DNA of 64,000 bases from Cytobacillus oceanisediminis. Lineage in GTDB: Bacteria > Bacillota > Bacilli > Bacillales > Cytobacillaceae. Positions 18,145 through 26,894 of this stretch are shown here, one piece after another (position 1 is the first letter of the stretch; the number at the start of each line of letters is the position of its first letter). The stretch is taken from assembly GCF_007830235.1 (NCBI RefSeq), contig NZ_VLKI01000024.1, positions 1 through 64,000 on the forward strand, given 5' to 3'. Position numbers and translations under genes: made by a program. The notes below the pieces were generated by a model. The model made no database searches. It saw nothing but the letters and a program-made list of their open reading frames with translations, and was not told the DNA's origin.

Positions 18145-18849
18145 TCATTTTCCACCATAGTAATAATAGTATTGAGAGTCTTGCAGCTTTTTATGATTGA
18201 GTACAGCCCCAAGAAGCTTGCCCTTTGCTGATTGCAGCAGGTCCCTTGCTTTTTCTGCCTGCTCAATCTCTGTTTCGCCGCTTCTCGTTACGAGAATACT
18301 GCCATCACAATGATTCGCCAGGATTTGTGCATCTGCCACCGCCAATACTGGAGGCGTGTCGAACAGCACCATATCAAACTCCTGATAAGCCTCTTCCAAA
18401 AAATCCTGCATGGCTTTTGAACCAAGAAGCTCCGCCGGGTTTGGCGGGATCGGGCCGCTTGGCAGTATAAAGAGACTCGGCTCTTTCGTTTCAACTACCG
18501 CTTTCTCTAAAGTGGTCCGTTTCGTTAACACATTTGTTAGTCCGGTTATATTGTTCACATCAAATGTATAATGGGCGGTTGGCTTCCTTAGGTCCGCATC
18601 GACTAAAAGAACCTTTTTGCCCTGATTGGCAAACACAACCGCCAAATTGGAAACGGTCGTGGACTTCCCTTCGCCTGGACCGGAAGATGTGACCATAATG
18701 GATCGTATTTCCTCGTCCACTGCTGAAAATTCAATATTGGTGCGCACTGTCCGATATTGCTCCGAGACCGGAGATTTTGGGCTTGTCATGGTTACCAGCC
18801 GGCGTTTATTGTCTCTTGCAGCTTTTTTAGGTTTCTTTTTAAACAGCAT
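18145..18849 (-). CDS. Cytoplasmic BY-family tyrosine kinase (YwqD/CpsD)
   Basis: This 234-residue bacterial tyrosine kinase has Walker A SGPGEGKSTT near residue 56, Walker A' LLVDADLRKPT, Walker B VLFDTPPV, and a C-terminal Tyr-rich tail DSQYYYYYGGK that is autophosphorylated. In this two-part system the kinase is switched on by the cytoplasmic tail of the Wzz-like membrane adaptor coded just upstream. ATG 18849 follows GGCGGTGA by eight bases and overlaps the adaptor gene by 11 bases; GTG 18861 is a less likely start. It is the target of the PHP phosphatase next door. Confidence 0.9.
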   Translation of the reverse strand: MLFKKKPKKAARDNKRRLVTMTSPKSPVSEQYRTVRTNIEFSAVDEEIRSIMVTSSGPGEGKSTTVSNLAVVFANQGKKVLLVDADLRKPTAHYTFDVNNITGLTNVLTKRTTLEKAVVETKEPSLFILPSGPIPPNPAELLGSKAMQDFLEEAYQEFDMVLFDTPPVLAVADAQILANHCDGSILVTRSGETEIEQAEKARDLLQSAKGKLLGAVLNHKKLQDSQYYYYYGGK

Positions 18850-19588
18850 TCTTCTTTTCACCGCCTACCGCTTTGATCGCCTTTACTTTGCCTCTGCTTT
18901 TCTGATCGTTGGCATCTTCTATAATCGAGATCACTCCAAGGAGTGGAACATCCAGATGCTTTTCCACATCCTGTTCGTTCTTAATGCTGTTATCCAAATA
19001 CTCCAGCAGAAACGCCAAGCCGACACCGGTCATTAAACCGACAACCATCGCAATGGCCATGTTTAAAACCGGCTGCGGTTTTACAGGTGCTACATTCTCT
19101 TTTACTGCTGCTTTCGCGAGGATGCTTACATTATCCACATTCATGATTTGGGAAATCTCGCGCTGAAAAACAACCGCTGTTGTATTGGCGATGTCTGCAG
19201 CCATGTAGGGATCCGGATCCTGCACCGTTATGGCCACCACCTGAGATTCCTTTTCGCTTCCAACGGTAATCTTGGAATTAAGCTGATCCGTGGACATATC
19301 CAGGTCCAGATCTTTTCTTACCAGATCCAAAATGGCAGGACTCTTAATAATCACGTTATACGTATTAATCAGCTGCAAATTGGTCTGGATTTCGCTGGGA
19401 TTATAGACCGGCTGTTCACTTTTGGCCTGGTTGACAAGAAGCTGTGTCGAAGACTGATAGATGGGTGTTAAGAAAAAATAGCTAACAATGGCACTTGTCA
19501 GAACGGCAATAAACGTAATAGAAAGAATGAGCAGCAATCTTTTCCTTAACGTTTGCAGCAATTCTTTTAAACTGATTGTTTCTTCCAT
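18839..19588 (-). CDS. Wzz-type polysaccharide co-polymerase and kinase activator (YwqC/CpsC)
   Basis: This 249-residue membrane adaptor has two transmembrane helices, near residues 18-40 and about 170-195, flanking an outer Wzz domain. The segment KPQPVLNMAIAM is the Pro-rich motif before the second helix. Its C-terminal tail activates the BY-kinase and the outer domain influences chain length. ATG 19588 has AGGAGG seven bases before it; the frame is open 16 codons further but without a signal. It is the first gene of the EPS transcript, with an extended -10 box about 40 bases upstream. Confidence 0.88.
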   Translation of the reverse strand: MEETISLKELLQTLRKRLLLILSITFIAVLTSAIVSYFFLTPIYQSSTQLLVNQAKSEQPVYNPSEIQTNLQLINTYNVIIKSPAILDLVRKDLDLDMSTDQLNSKITVGSEKESQVVAITVQDPDPYMAADIANTTAVVFQREISQIMNVDNVSILAKAAVKENVAPVKPQPVLNMAIAMVVGLMTGVGLAFLLEYLDNSIKNEQDVEKHLDVPLLGVISIIEDANDQKSRGKVKAIKAVGGEKKNAV

Positions 19589-19616
19589 ATTTTCCTCCTG
19601 GTTGGTAATGACTAAA

Positions 19617-19640
19617 ACAAGAGTATTATAGCACATTAGT
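19617..19640 (-). promoter_or_regulatory. Candidate sigma-A extended -10 promoter of the EPS locus
   Basis: On the minus strand TGCTATAAT (19633-19625) is a perfect TATAAT with the TG extension. The -35 position has no good match, as is common with extended -10 promoters. Transcription would start near 19617-19619, about 30 bases before the adaptor start codon. Confidence 0.5.
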
Positions 19641-19805
19641 TATATAGTTTTGCTTTTATGTAATAATTTAGACAAAAAGAGTAAATTTTGTCATAAGAGT
19701 ATTGTAACAGTAATGAAATGAAATTGTAGGTTTCTTTTAACATTGGAATTATTTACTTTTTAAATGTCACCAAGCAGAAGGAAACGGCAGAAGATTAGCT
19801 TAATA

Positions 19806-19852
19806 GAGAAGAAAAAAGGGAATAAGTTATCCCTCTATTCTCCTTTTTTCTT
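19806..19852 (-). terminator. Intrinsic terminator after the sortase gene
   Basis: GAAAAAAGG (19811-19819) pairs perfectly with CCTTTTTTC (19842-19850), with more pairing in the loop. A pyrimidine-rich run follows on the minus strand. It separates the sortase gene from the EPS promoter. Confidence 0.55.
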
Positions 19853-19870
19853 CCAAACTCAACATGAGAA

Positions 19871-20491
19871 CTAGCCATCCATTTCAGGCATGGACACCAG
19901 CTTTGTATAGACAATATACCGGTCAGGCGCATCGCCAATGAAATCGAATGGATAGCAGGTTGTCAGGGTCAGGGTTTCATAATCTTTCGCCACATTTACG
20001 GTCATGTCATCAGCCGGAACGATTTCAAAATCAGTCGCTTCATAGACAAAATCGCCGTATTTCGTGGAAAAGGTCACCTGATCCCCCTTTTTTAAGTATT
20101 GTAGTTTTGTGAATACGGTATCACGGTGTCCGCTTAAGAGAACATGTCCGCCTTGTCCAGGCAAGGCGCTGCCTGCAAAATGCCCGGCACCCTTTTTCAG
20201 CTCTTCCTCATGCGTGCCCTGGACGACAGGAACAGATAGATCAAGGGATGGAAACGTTAAATCACCAAGGCTTTCACCCGGTGCCGGAAGCTCCGGCCAG
20301 GCCTGCTTGAACTTTTTTGGCGGCAGATCGGGCTTATGTTCTGTTGTGGCTGAGCGAGCCAGCATCACAGACTGTTTGGTTAAGTCCATGCCAAAATAAG
20401 CCACAATCCCGATCCCCAGCATGATGATGGAAATGGGGATGCCAAAGAGCACCCACTTCCATTTGTTTCTTTTTCTTCGTTTCTTTTTCAT
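19871..20491 (-). CDS. Class D sortase
   Basis: This 206-residue membrane-anchored transpeptidase has a very basic N terminus and one membrane helix (residues about 12-35). The catalytic trio is His in LSGHRDTVF near residue 120, Cys in TLTTCYPF near residue 179 and Arg in DRYIVY near residue 190. Size and the TLTTCYPF form fit class D sortases, which join LPNTA-type proteins to peptidoglycan. The gene begins six bases after the stop of a gene whose product carries such a signal (LPNTAT), so that neighbour is almost certainly a substrate. No strong ribosome binding site is seen, suggesting coupled translation. Confidence 0.88.
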   Translation of the reverse strand: MKKKRRKRNKWKWVLFGIPISIIMLGIGIVAYFGMDLTKQSVMLARSATTEHKPDLPPKKFKQAWPELPAPGESLGDLTFPSLDLSVPVVQGTHEEELKKGAGHFAGSALPGQGGHVLLSGHRDTVFTKLQYLKKGDQVTFSTKYGDFVYEATDFEIVPADDMTVNVAKDYETLTLTTCYPFDFIGDAPDRYIVYTKLVSMPEMDG

Positions 20492-20497
20492 TAAGGA

Positions 20498-21220
20498 TTA
20501 GGCCTCTGCTGCTTTATTTTCTCTTCTCGAATAAACGACTGCAGGAACAAGTCCAGCGCCGCCCAATACAATCAGCAGGCCGCCGATCGCGATCATCGTT
20601 GGAAGCTCGGTCGCTGTATTTGGCAGTTCAGCGCTTGGCATTGGCACAAATACACCACTATCGCTTAATTCCGCCAGTGCCTCCACTGCAGCAAGCAGCG
20701 CATTGATTTTACTAATAAGCACTTGAGGATTTAAATCAGCTTTTGTCGGATCAAGAGTGGCAAGCAGATTGCCGGCCTTATCCAGAAGCTGGATTTTCAC
20801 CCCTGTTGTACCTGGTTCATAGTTTACGAGATTGATCTCGTTTCCAGAATCATCTACAATTTTTGCCTGTAGCTGAAGGAGCTTAATGTTGTCCATAAAT
20901 AAACGGAGAAGTTCAACTTTTGCTGAATTCGGAAGTGCATCAATGTTCTCCGTATTTCTGATAATCTGGTTTGCTCTTTTCGTATTTTTTTTGATCTGTT
21001 TAACCTCTTTGTCTGACAGCTCAATGGATTGCAAATAGGCATACAGATAATCAACCTGATCCAGCTTTAATACATTTAGAGCGTCAACCAATTCCTGTGC
21101 GGCAGAATCCGAACCGGAGGCTGCCATGGCCGTTGTTCCCGGGGCAGCTGCTAAAAAGGTAATCCCAAGGCTAAGTGCTGCAATCTTCGTTCCGTTTTTG
21201 AGTTTGCTTTTTAAAGTCAC
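20498..21220 (-). CDS. Sortase-anchored surface protein with LPNTAT signal
   Basis: The 240-residue precursor has a signal peptide of about 33 residues ending near AMAASG, a helical charged middle (KQIKKNTKRANQIIR), and a C-terminal wall-sorting signal: LPNTAT, a hydrophobic helix and SRRENK tail. LPNTA is the form cut by class D sortases, and that enzyme is the next gene. Function of the exposed part is not recognised. GTG 21220 is chosen because GGAAGG lies seven bases before it; an in-frame ATG at 21334 with a G-rich run before it would add 38 residues that do not look like a signal peptide. The leader contains a 12-base inverted repeat. Confidence 0.78.
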   Translation of the reverse strand: MTLKSKLKNGTKIAALSLGITFLAAAPGTTAMAASGSDSAAQELVDALNVLKLDQVDYLYAYLQSIELSDKEVKQIKKNTKRANQIIRNTENIDALPNSAKVELLRLFMDNIKLLQLQAKIVDDSGNEINLVNYEPGTTGVKIQLLDKAGNLLATLDPTKADLNPQVLISKINALLAAVEALAELSDSGVFVPMPSAELPNTATELPTMIAIGGLLIVLGGAGLVPAVVYSRRENKAAEA

Positions 21221-21839
21221 ATTGTCACCTTCCATTTTCGTTATTCCTACACAAGTGCTTAAACACTGTGCATCTTCCAAAACCCAAGCGTACAAGTTGA
21301 TAAGTATTTTTAAGCACTTGCTTCTGCTAATCATCACCCCCCCTGATTTGTGGCTAACTCTCTCTAATAGGATCACAGACTTGATATCCCCATGAAATAA
21401 TTTGAACATTTTTTGGAAGCTTAAAAACGATTAAAGCCGGGTAAATGGGAAAAGAACAAAACTGTGCCTTTTTTCCGCTTAACGCCAGTATGTATCGATT
21501 CATCCCAAAAAATCTTCTCCAAAAGACATAGGAATCCCATATATGGAATTTATTGTTCCTAATGTTAATACCACGCTTCTCCATCTGTAAACCGATTTTC
21601 CGGTATTTTACAAAAATGAAACGTTCCTCCTAGACAAAAACGGTCATCTTTCCCATATTGGCGACAAAAATATCTTAAAATTCGCCGAATGGGTAGTACA
21701 AAAGAAGTAGGTATCTATTTACCGCGACTTTCTATTCATCTTGCCTTTCTGAAGCCATTCCTGAGTTTATAAGGGACTGCTATTGATCCTCATATTACGC
21801 AAAACAGCCGATAAGTCTTGGTCTTATCGGCTGCTTTGT
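21221..21839. other. Gene-free stretch with a 12-bp inverted repeat and a terminator
   Basis: No gene was supported here. The leader of the sortase-substrate gene holds a perfect 12-base inverted repeat, CAAGTGCTTAAA at 21252-21263 and its complement at 21309-21320, with a 45-base loop. The nuclease gene's terminator lies at the other end. A well-formed AGGAGGAACG at about 21627-21636 on the minus strand is not followed by a usable frame. I see no clear promoter. Confidence 0.4.
21800..21835 (-). terminator. Intrinsic terminator of the nuclease gene
   Basis: A perfect 11-base stem (CAGCCGATAAG and its complement, 21805-21815 with 21823-21833) with a 7-base loop, followed on the minus strand by TTTTG, lies five bases after the nuclease stop codon. 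Confidence 0.8.
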
Positions 21840-24800
21840 TTAGTTTGCCTGCTTCCAGACCATGTCCGCCCATTCAGGGTGGTCGATGAACGGATTGCGG
21901 TTATGCTGCCATTTTTCATAGATGATGTTGTTGCGGTTTCGCTCAAAGTCGTCGACCGGATCCTGCTTATGCCATTCGAGCAGAGTGGAAAGCTTTCCGT
22001 GGTAAGGGCTGGAACCATTATTCAGGCTTTCATTCAGTTCCAGATCCACTTCTCCGTTGCCTTCATAGCGTACGGCCATGTAAAAGAGCATTCTGGCCAC
22101 GTCACCTTTTACTCTGTCTGGCGGCTCAAAGGAGCTCGCTGTTTTGTAGCAGCCCTCACAGCCGCTGACTGCCGTTCCTCCATTATCAAAGTCAAGGTTT
22201 CCCCTGATGCTGTTGATTTTCACATCTGTTGGACGGAGGTGATGAACATCGGTGCCAGGTCCCATGCTTGTTCCGAAACTGCCATGGGATTTCGCCCAGA
22301 CATGCTCGCGGTTCCAGTCACCAAGGTCTCCGCCATTCAAGTCCTTCGAGCGGGACTCTCCGCTGTAAAGCAGGATGACATTATTAGGATTGTTCGGATC
22401 CTGGTCTGTTTCTTTTAAGGCATCCCATACATCACTGTAGGAAATAACCGTTTGTTCGGAAATGATTTCATGCAGGGAAGCTTTTAACTGTTCGCCTGTT
22501 TTTCCGGAAGCATCCTCATAATAGCCTTCCAGTCCTGCAGCTTCTTCCACCGTAAGGGAAAAGCGGGCTGTAACCTCGCCGCCTTTCCCATCTTTTGCTG
22601 TTACAGCTACTAAAGCTGTTCCTGCATTTTCAGTCGGAAGTGTTAGAATGGAGCCATTTACTGTGCCAATTGTGGCCGTGTAAGTTAAGGTATCTCCGTC
22701 CGGATCTGAAAAGTATTCTTTTAGATCAAGTGAAGCCTGCTCGCCTAAAGCTGCTGTTACATTCTCGATATTCTTTACAGCCACTGGCGCTTTGTTCACC
22801 TTTGGCTCATAAGGATTATCCATCTCTTTTCCTTTTGAATCCGTGAACTTGATGTGAGAAGGATCTGCCTTTTTCCCGATTGTCCACTTTTGGACGTTTT
22901 CTGCACCGCGGATTCCCGCGACCTTATCGCTTTCGATCATTACTTCGTTAATCTCTTCACCTGTCAGGTCGATGATGGCTCCTTTGTTCGCTGAGCTAAT
23001 CACGACTCTTGTATGCTTCAGGCCTTCGCCTTTAACGGTTGCTGATTTTTTCAGCCACAGGCCTTCCATTAAGGTGGAGTCCGCATCCATTGTGACCAAA
23101 GCATTATGCGGCCCGACTACATATTTTTTCGCATGGTAGTTTACAAGATTAAACACATGGTCATATTTCGGCTCTTCTGGCTGTACGTTCTCTTTCAGGC
23201 TGGTTTGAATCAGAACCGGATCATGGTCGCTCGCACGGCCATGCTCTTCCATGAAGCCTGAATTAATGTGAAGGATATCCACGATTGTTCTCTCTGCCAG
23301 ATTATTGGATACCAGAATATGGTCAAGCACCTGTGCATTCCCCTGATAGTTATACGAGTAACGCTCTTCTGCAGGCACTTTTTCGATCATGTTTGTCAAT
23401 ACTTCACCCTTTAAAGTCTTCAAAGGATTGGAGAATTCAAAATCGTTAAAGTCCCCAAGCAGGACGATATTCGCATTCGGGTCTTCCTCTTTAACATCTT
23501 TTACAAAGCCATTAATCACATTGGCAATTTTCATGCGCTGGATTTCACTGTTTAACACTGGGGGCTGAACTTTTCCGAATAACGGAAGGTCTCCGCCTTT
23601 TGAGTTAAAGTGATTGGCCACCACAATGACACTTTCCCCGTTGAATTCAAACTGTGCAGCCAATGATTTGCGGCTATTAGCAAACGCTTCATTTGTCGGA
23701 TCGATACGTCCTGGATTCAGCGTAAGCTTGCCCTCTTCGAAATCAACTGCTTCTGTTGCTGTTCCTTTTTCACTGTCCATTAGGGATATACGTTCAGGAT
23801 TATACAGGAAGCCGACACGGATGTTTCCGCCAGGCTGTCCGCCGTCCATTTTATCAATTGGGGCGATGTCCGTATACGTATACTCAGGGCCGCCCAGCTC
23901 TTTTATTTTTGCAATCAGCAATGCCGCACTTTCGGTTGCATCAGTTGTGCCGCTGTCTGTTGGGCCATCATTATCCTGAACTTCTGTCAGTCCAATGATA
24001 TCAGGCTGTTTCATGTTTTGTACGATTGCCTGTGCCAGTCTCTCCACCTTTTCAGCATCTACCTGAGGGGAGAAGTTCTCCACATTATAAGAGGCAATCG
24101 TTAGTTTATCGTCTTCACGAGTAATATCTGTAACTTCACGTTCGTTAGTGCCCTGAATCAATTCAGGAAGAGCAGCACTGTCACTCAATACTTTGTAGTT
24201 ACTGAAGCCGTAGCTGACAACACCCTGAACTGGACCAGCAAAGCTGTCGCCCATTTTCGCAACAAATTTTTCATTGTTAATATCAATCGTGATTCTTTCA
24301 GGGTTAAAATCATCTTCAGCTATTCTTAATCCGCCGGCAGATGTGTTCGTTGGGATGTTCTCCGGTACCACAATAAGCTCACCGTATTTCTGAGGAGCCA
24401 CTACCTTCGGATTGTTCACCTGCACAAGCATTCCTTCCAGGCTTTCAAAGAAGTCAATGCCATCCTGTGCTGGATCAAATTCTGAGAAGCTGTCGTTATC
24501 AATCACTTCTGTTGGAGGTATACGGTCCACACCGATGACAACTGGCTCAGGCAGAGTCTGCCCGGAAGCGGTTACCTCGACAGCAGAAGCGCCAATTTCT
24601 GTTACCGGCAGATCTGTCTGGAATCGCTCTGCATAACCTTCCAATACATATTCGGTCACTTCGCCGCTAACCTTCACCACATCTCCCACTTTTGCACCGT
24701 GAGATCTCTTGTAGACTAAAATTCCTTCAGATGTATTCTCGTTATCATCCGGCTGCAGGTCCTGCATGTAAAAGTTGCTGCTGTTAACGATCTTCGTCAC

Positions 24801-26342
24801 AATTCCTTCCACATTGTTTACATTTTGGCCATTGTATGGGGAATAATGCCCTTCACCTTGAATATCGTGAATGCGCACATCGGCCTTTTGGATGATGTAA
24901 TCAAATACAGCCGCATCGCTGCTTTTTAAGCCTTCTTTTACCGCAATGGCTTTAATGGTTGTATTTTTCGTGATTTCAATTGGTTCGCTGTAAACTTTGC
25001 TGTTATCTGTTGGTTCTGTTTTATCGGTTGTATAGTAGATTGCTGCTCCGTCCGTTCCAGTGGATAGTGAGATTTTATCTCCCTCCATAACAAGTCCTGG
25101 ACCAGGAGATGCTGTTACCGGCTGAACTTTGCTGGAGTCTAAAATCACGTCTCCGGCATTGCGCGGAATCAGCTGATAGACATCATTGTATGAACCTACT
25201 ACACCTGTCATAGAGTCATAGGTGGTATTCACTTTTAAAAGAGAAGAATCATCCGGTCTGATTTGGAAGGATGTACCCTCAGCATCAACCGCTGTGTAGT
25301 TTCCGCTTGAGAATGATTGTACTGTTACATTTTTAATCGTTATCAAAGTGGCTTCTTTATTTTCATTAAGCCCTGCTGCAGTAAGAACTTGCGCTGCAGG
25401 AACATCTGTTTTTTCAATCACTTGAACATCTGAAGCCTGTACATCCAGCTCCAGAAGGCTTCTGAAATCGGTTACTTTTCCTTTTGCTCTAACAAGATCG
25501 CCAGGCTGGACATTAAGGCTGGATCCGTAAAGGACGATTCCTGCTGTCTCGTCCTGTATGTAAACGGCTGATCCGAGCACGGCTGTCACGACACCTGATG
25601 TAAGAGCTGTTTCACCCAGCTCCAATGCGCGCACTTCGGCGATTGTTTTTTCTTGGAGAATACTATATTCGAACGTTGAAACTGCACTGTTATCCAAGCC
25701 TTCCTTGACAGCGAAAGCTTTGATGGTAGTGGAATCGTTTATGACGATTGGATTTGTGAAAAGAGTGCTTTCTGATGTTGGCTCCGATCCATCAAGCGTG
25801 TAATAGATCGCAGCATCTGAAGTTGAAGTGGATAGAGAAACTTCTGTTCCGCTCTCAACGCCTCCTGCTTCAGGGGTTGCTGTCACTTCACTTACTTGAG
25901 TACCTGGAACATCCTCAATGAACTGCATGTTCGTCGGGGATTTCAATCCAGGCATCCCATTGTACGAGGTTAAAGTTCCGGACACACTGACATTTTTGCC
26001 GATATTATCGGGATTGGTCTGTAGCCCAAACTCTGCCCGGTACGCGGATGCGATCTGGACATTAAGCATTTTTGTTTTATCTGTTTCATCTGGTGAATCC
26101 GCAATGGAAAAATTGTAATCATTGCTAAACTTGGACGGGTCTTGCGTGATACTGTTGGCACCAGTAGCAAACGCCACAATATACCCTTCCACCGTCGCTG
26201 TCCCGCTATTATTTGCAATAGCTTCAGCAACCGTTATTGCTCCATCCTCTGCACTTGCAGAAGCAAACGGAGCAAAAAGACTTAGGATTAAGGCAAAAAT
26301 AGACACAAGGCTGAACATCTTCCTGGGACGTCTTCCTATCAT
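21840..26342 (-). CDS. Secreted multidomain double nuclease (EEP nuclease plus endonuclease I)
   Basis: This 1500-residue exported protein has a signal peptide ending near ASASAE (residue 31). Order: an OB-fold-like segment (30-145); a chitobiase-C-terminal-like repeat (IYYTLDGSEPT, near 180); OB-fold segments; a second such repeat (IYYTTDKTEPT, near 437); more OB-fold-like sequence; an endonuclease/exonuclease/phosphatase domain (SYNVENF near 750, then GLTEVQDND, ANHFNSKGG, LLGDFNDFE, ASDHDPVL); a spacer; a cadherin-like repeat (DPDGDTLTY, near 1214); and a C-terminal endonuclease I domain with NREHVWAKSHGS near 1347 and DVHHLRPTD. The family precedents are ExeM/NucH-type and YurI/Vvn-type secreted nucleases, used for nutrient DNA or biofilm DNA. 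No wall anchor is visible. GAGAGG precedes the ATG and a terminator follows. Confidence 0.88.
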   Translation of the reverse strand: MIGRRPRKMFSLVSIFALILSLFAPFASASAEDGAITVAEAIANNSGTATVEGYIVAFATGANSITQDPSKFSNDYNFSIADSPDETDKTKMLNVQIASAYRAEFGLQTNPDNIGKNVSVSGTLTSYNGMPGLKSPTNMQFIEDVPGTQVSEVTATPEAGGVESGTEVSLSTSTSDAAIYYTLDGSEPTSESTLFTNPIVINDSTTIKAFAVKEGLDNSAVSTFEYSILQEKTIAEVRALELGETALTSGVVTAVLGSAVYIQDETAGIVLYGSSLNVQPGDLVRAKGKVTDFRSLLELDVQASDVQVIEKTDVPAAQVLTAAGLNENKEATLITIKNVTVQSFSSGNYTAVDAEGTSFQIRPDDSSLLKVNTTYDSMTGVVGSYNDVYQLIPRNAGDVILDSSKVQPVTASPGPGLVMEGDKISLSTGTDGAAIYYTTDKTEPTDNSKVYSEPIEITKNTTIKAIAVKEGLKSSDAAVFDYIIQKADVRIHDIQGEGHYSPYNGQNVNNVEGIVTKIVNSSNFYMQDLQPDDNENTSEGILVYKRSHGAKVGDVVKVSGEVTEYVLEGYAERFQTDLPVTEIGASAVEVTASGQTLPEPVVIGVDRIPPTEVIDNDSFSEFDPAQDGIDFFESLEGMLVQVNNPKVVAPQKYGELIVVPENIPTNTSAGGLRIAEDDFNPERITIDINNEKFVAKMGDSFAGPVQGVVSYGFSNYKVLSDSAALPELIQGTNEREVTDITREDDKLTIASYNVENFSPQVDAEKVERLAQAIVQNMKQPDIIGLTEVQDNDGPTDSGTTDATESAALLIAKIKELGGPEYTYTDIAPIDKMDGGQPGGNIRVGFLYNPERISLMDSEKGTATEAVDFEEGKLTLNPGRIDPTNEAFANSRKSLAAQFEFNGESVIVVANHFNSKGGDLPLFGKVQPPVLNSEIQRMKIANVINGFVKDVKEEDPNANIVLLGDFNDFEFSNPLKTLKGEVLTNMIEKVPAEERYSYNYQGNAQVLDHILVSNNLAERTIVDILHINSGFMEEHGRASDHDPVLIQTSLKENVQPEEPKYDHVFNLVNYHAKKYVVGPHNALVTMDADSTLMEGLWLKKSATVKGEGLKHTRVVISSANKGAIIDLTGEEINEVMIESDKVAGIRGAENVQKWTIGKKADPSHIKFTDSKGKEMDNPYEPKVNKAPVAVKNIENVTAALGEQASLDLKEYFSDPDGDTLTYTATIGTVNGSILTLPTENAGTALVAVTAKDGKGGEVTARFSLTVEEAAGLEGYYEDASGKTGEQLKASLHEIISEQTVISYSDVWDALKETDQDPNNPNNVILLYSGESRSKDLNGGDLGDWNREHVWAKSHGSFGTSMGPGTDVHHLRPTDVKINSIRGNLDFDNGGTAVSGCEGCYKTASSFEPPDRVKGDVARMLFYMAVRYEGNGEVDLELNESLNNGSSPYHGKLSTLLEWHKQDPVDDFERNRNNIIYEKWQHNRNPFIDHPEWADMVWKQAN

Positions 26343-26510
26343 ATAATCCTCTCCTATTCTAGTATTTAAACACTTTCCGACACTCCAACTCTAGTTAATC
26401 ATGCCACTATTAGCAGTACAATCAGATATTTGTAAATATTGTATGAATAAGGAAAAATGAGATAATCGGACTACTAGGTCATAGGTCTTTGTGGGTGTTT
26501 ATAATCCCTT

Positions 26511-26546
26511 TTGGTACCAGGCACCACCCGAATTTTGTCGAATTTT
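26511..26546 (+). repeat. Intergenic repeat A, copy 1
   Basis: The block GGTACCAGGCACCACCCG followed by AATTTTGTCGAAT recurs at 28331 and 31776 in the same orientation with few changes. The first part is a partial palindrome around GGTACC. See the finding on repeat A. Confidence 0.7.
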
Positions 26547-26559
26547 GCTTTCCGTTATT

Positions 26560-26775
26560 TCATAATAGATTATCGACTGTTAATTCTCCTTTTAACGTTT
26601 CTTTGTACTGGTATTCATAACCGATTTTTTTCTTACGGTCTTTTTACTAGTGAATGGGTTTTGCTCTTCTACTGTAACAAGGAATGGTACAGCCTTTTCC
26701 GAGTATTTTAATTTGGCCGTTCCTGTGAGCTGACCCATCCTTTATAGGACTGAAGCCGTTCTGCTCCATCCAGGT
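26560..26775 (-). pseudogene. 3'-end remnant of a second N-acyl-D-amino-acid deacylase gene
   Basis: Read on the minus strand, this stretch matches the last 70 or so codons of the intact deacylase gene at 28669-30624: LQSYKGW against LQTYKGW, then KLKYSEKAVPFLVTV against KLKHSEKSVPVLVTI, and a GELTVD end against GKLKVD. About two bases are missing near 26705, so the frame shifts in the middle. Nothing of the catalytic part remains. It lies beside the YfcC-type carrier gene, as the intact copy lies on the carrier's other side, which suggests an old duplication of the region. Confidence 0.7.
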
Positions 26776-26894
26776 CGGAAAATTATAACAATTTGAAAAA
26801 TCAGAAAGATAACTCTATAATAGACACCAACTTCCTTTATTTTGCTAATTCAATAAAGTGGGAAGAAAAACGATTTTGGAGGGATTTAAGAAAA

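Noticed and set aside
26793..26894. N-terminal extension of the YfcC-type carrier
   Set aside because: The extra 34 codons do not look like a membrane-protein start, and the only good ribosome site lies inside them.
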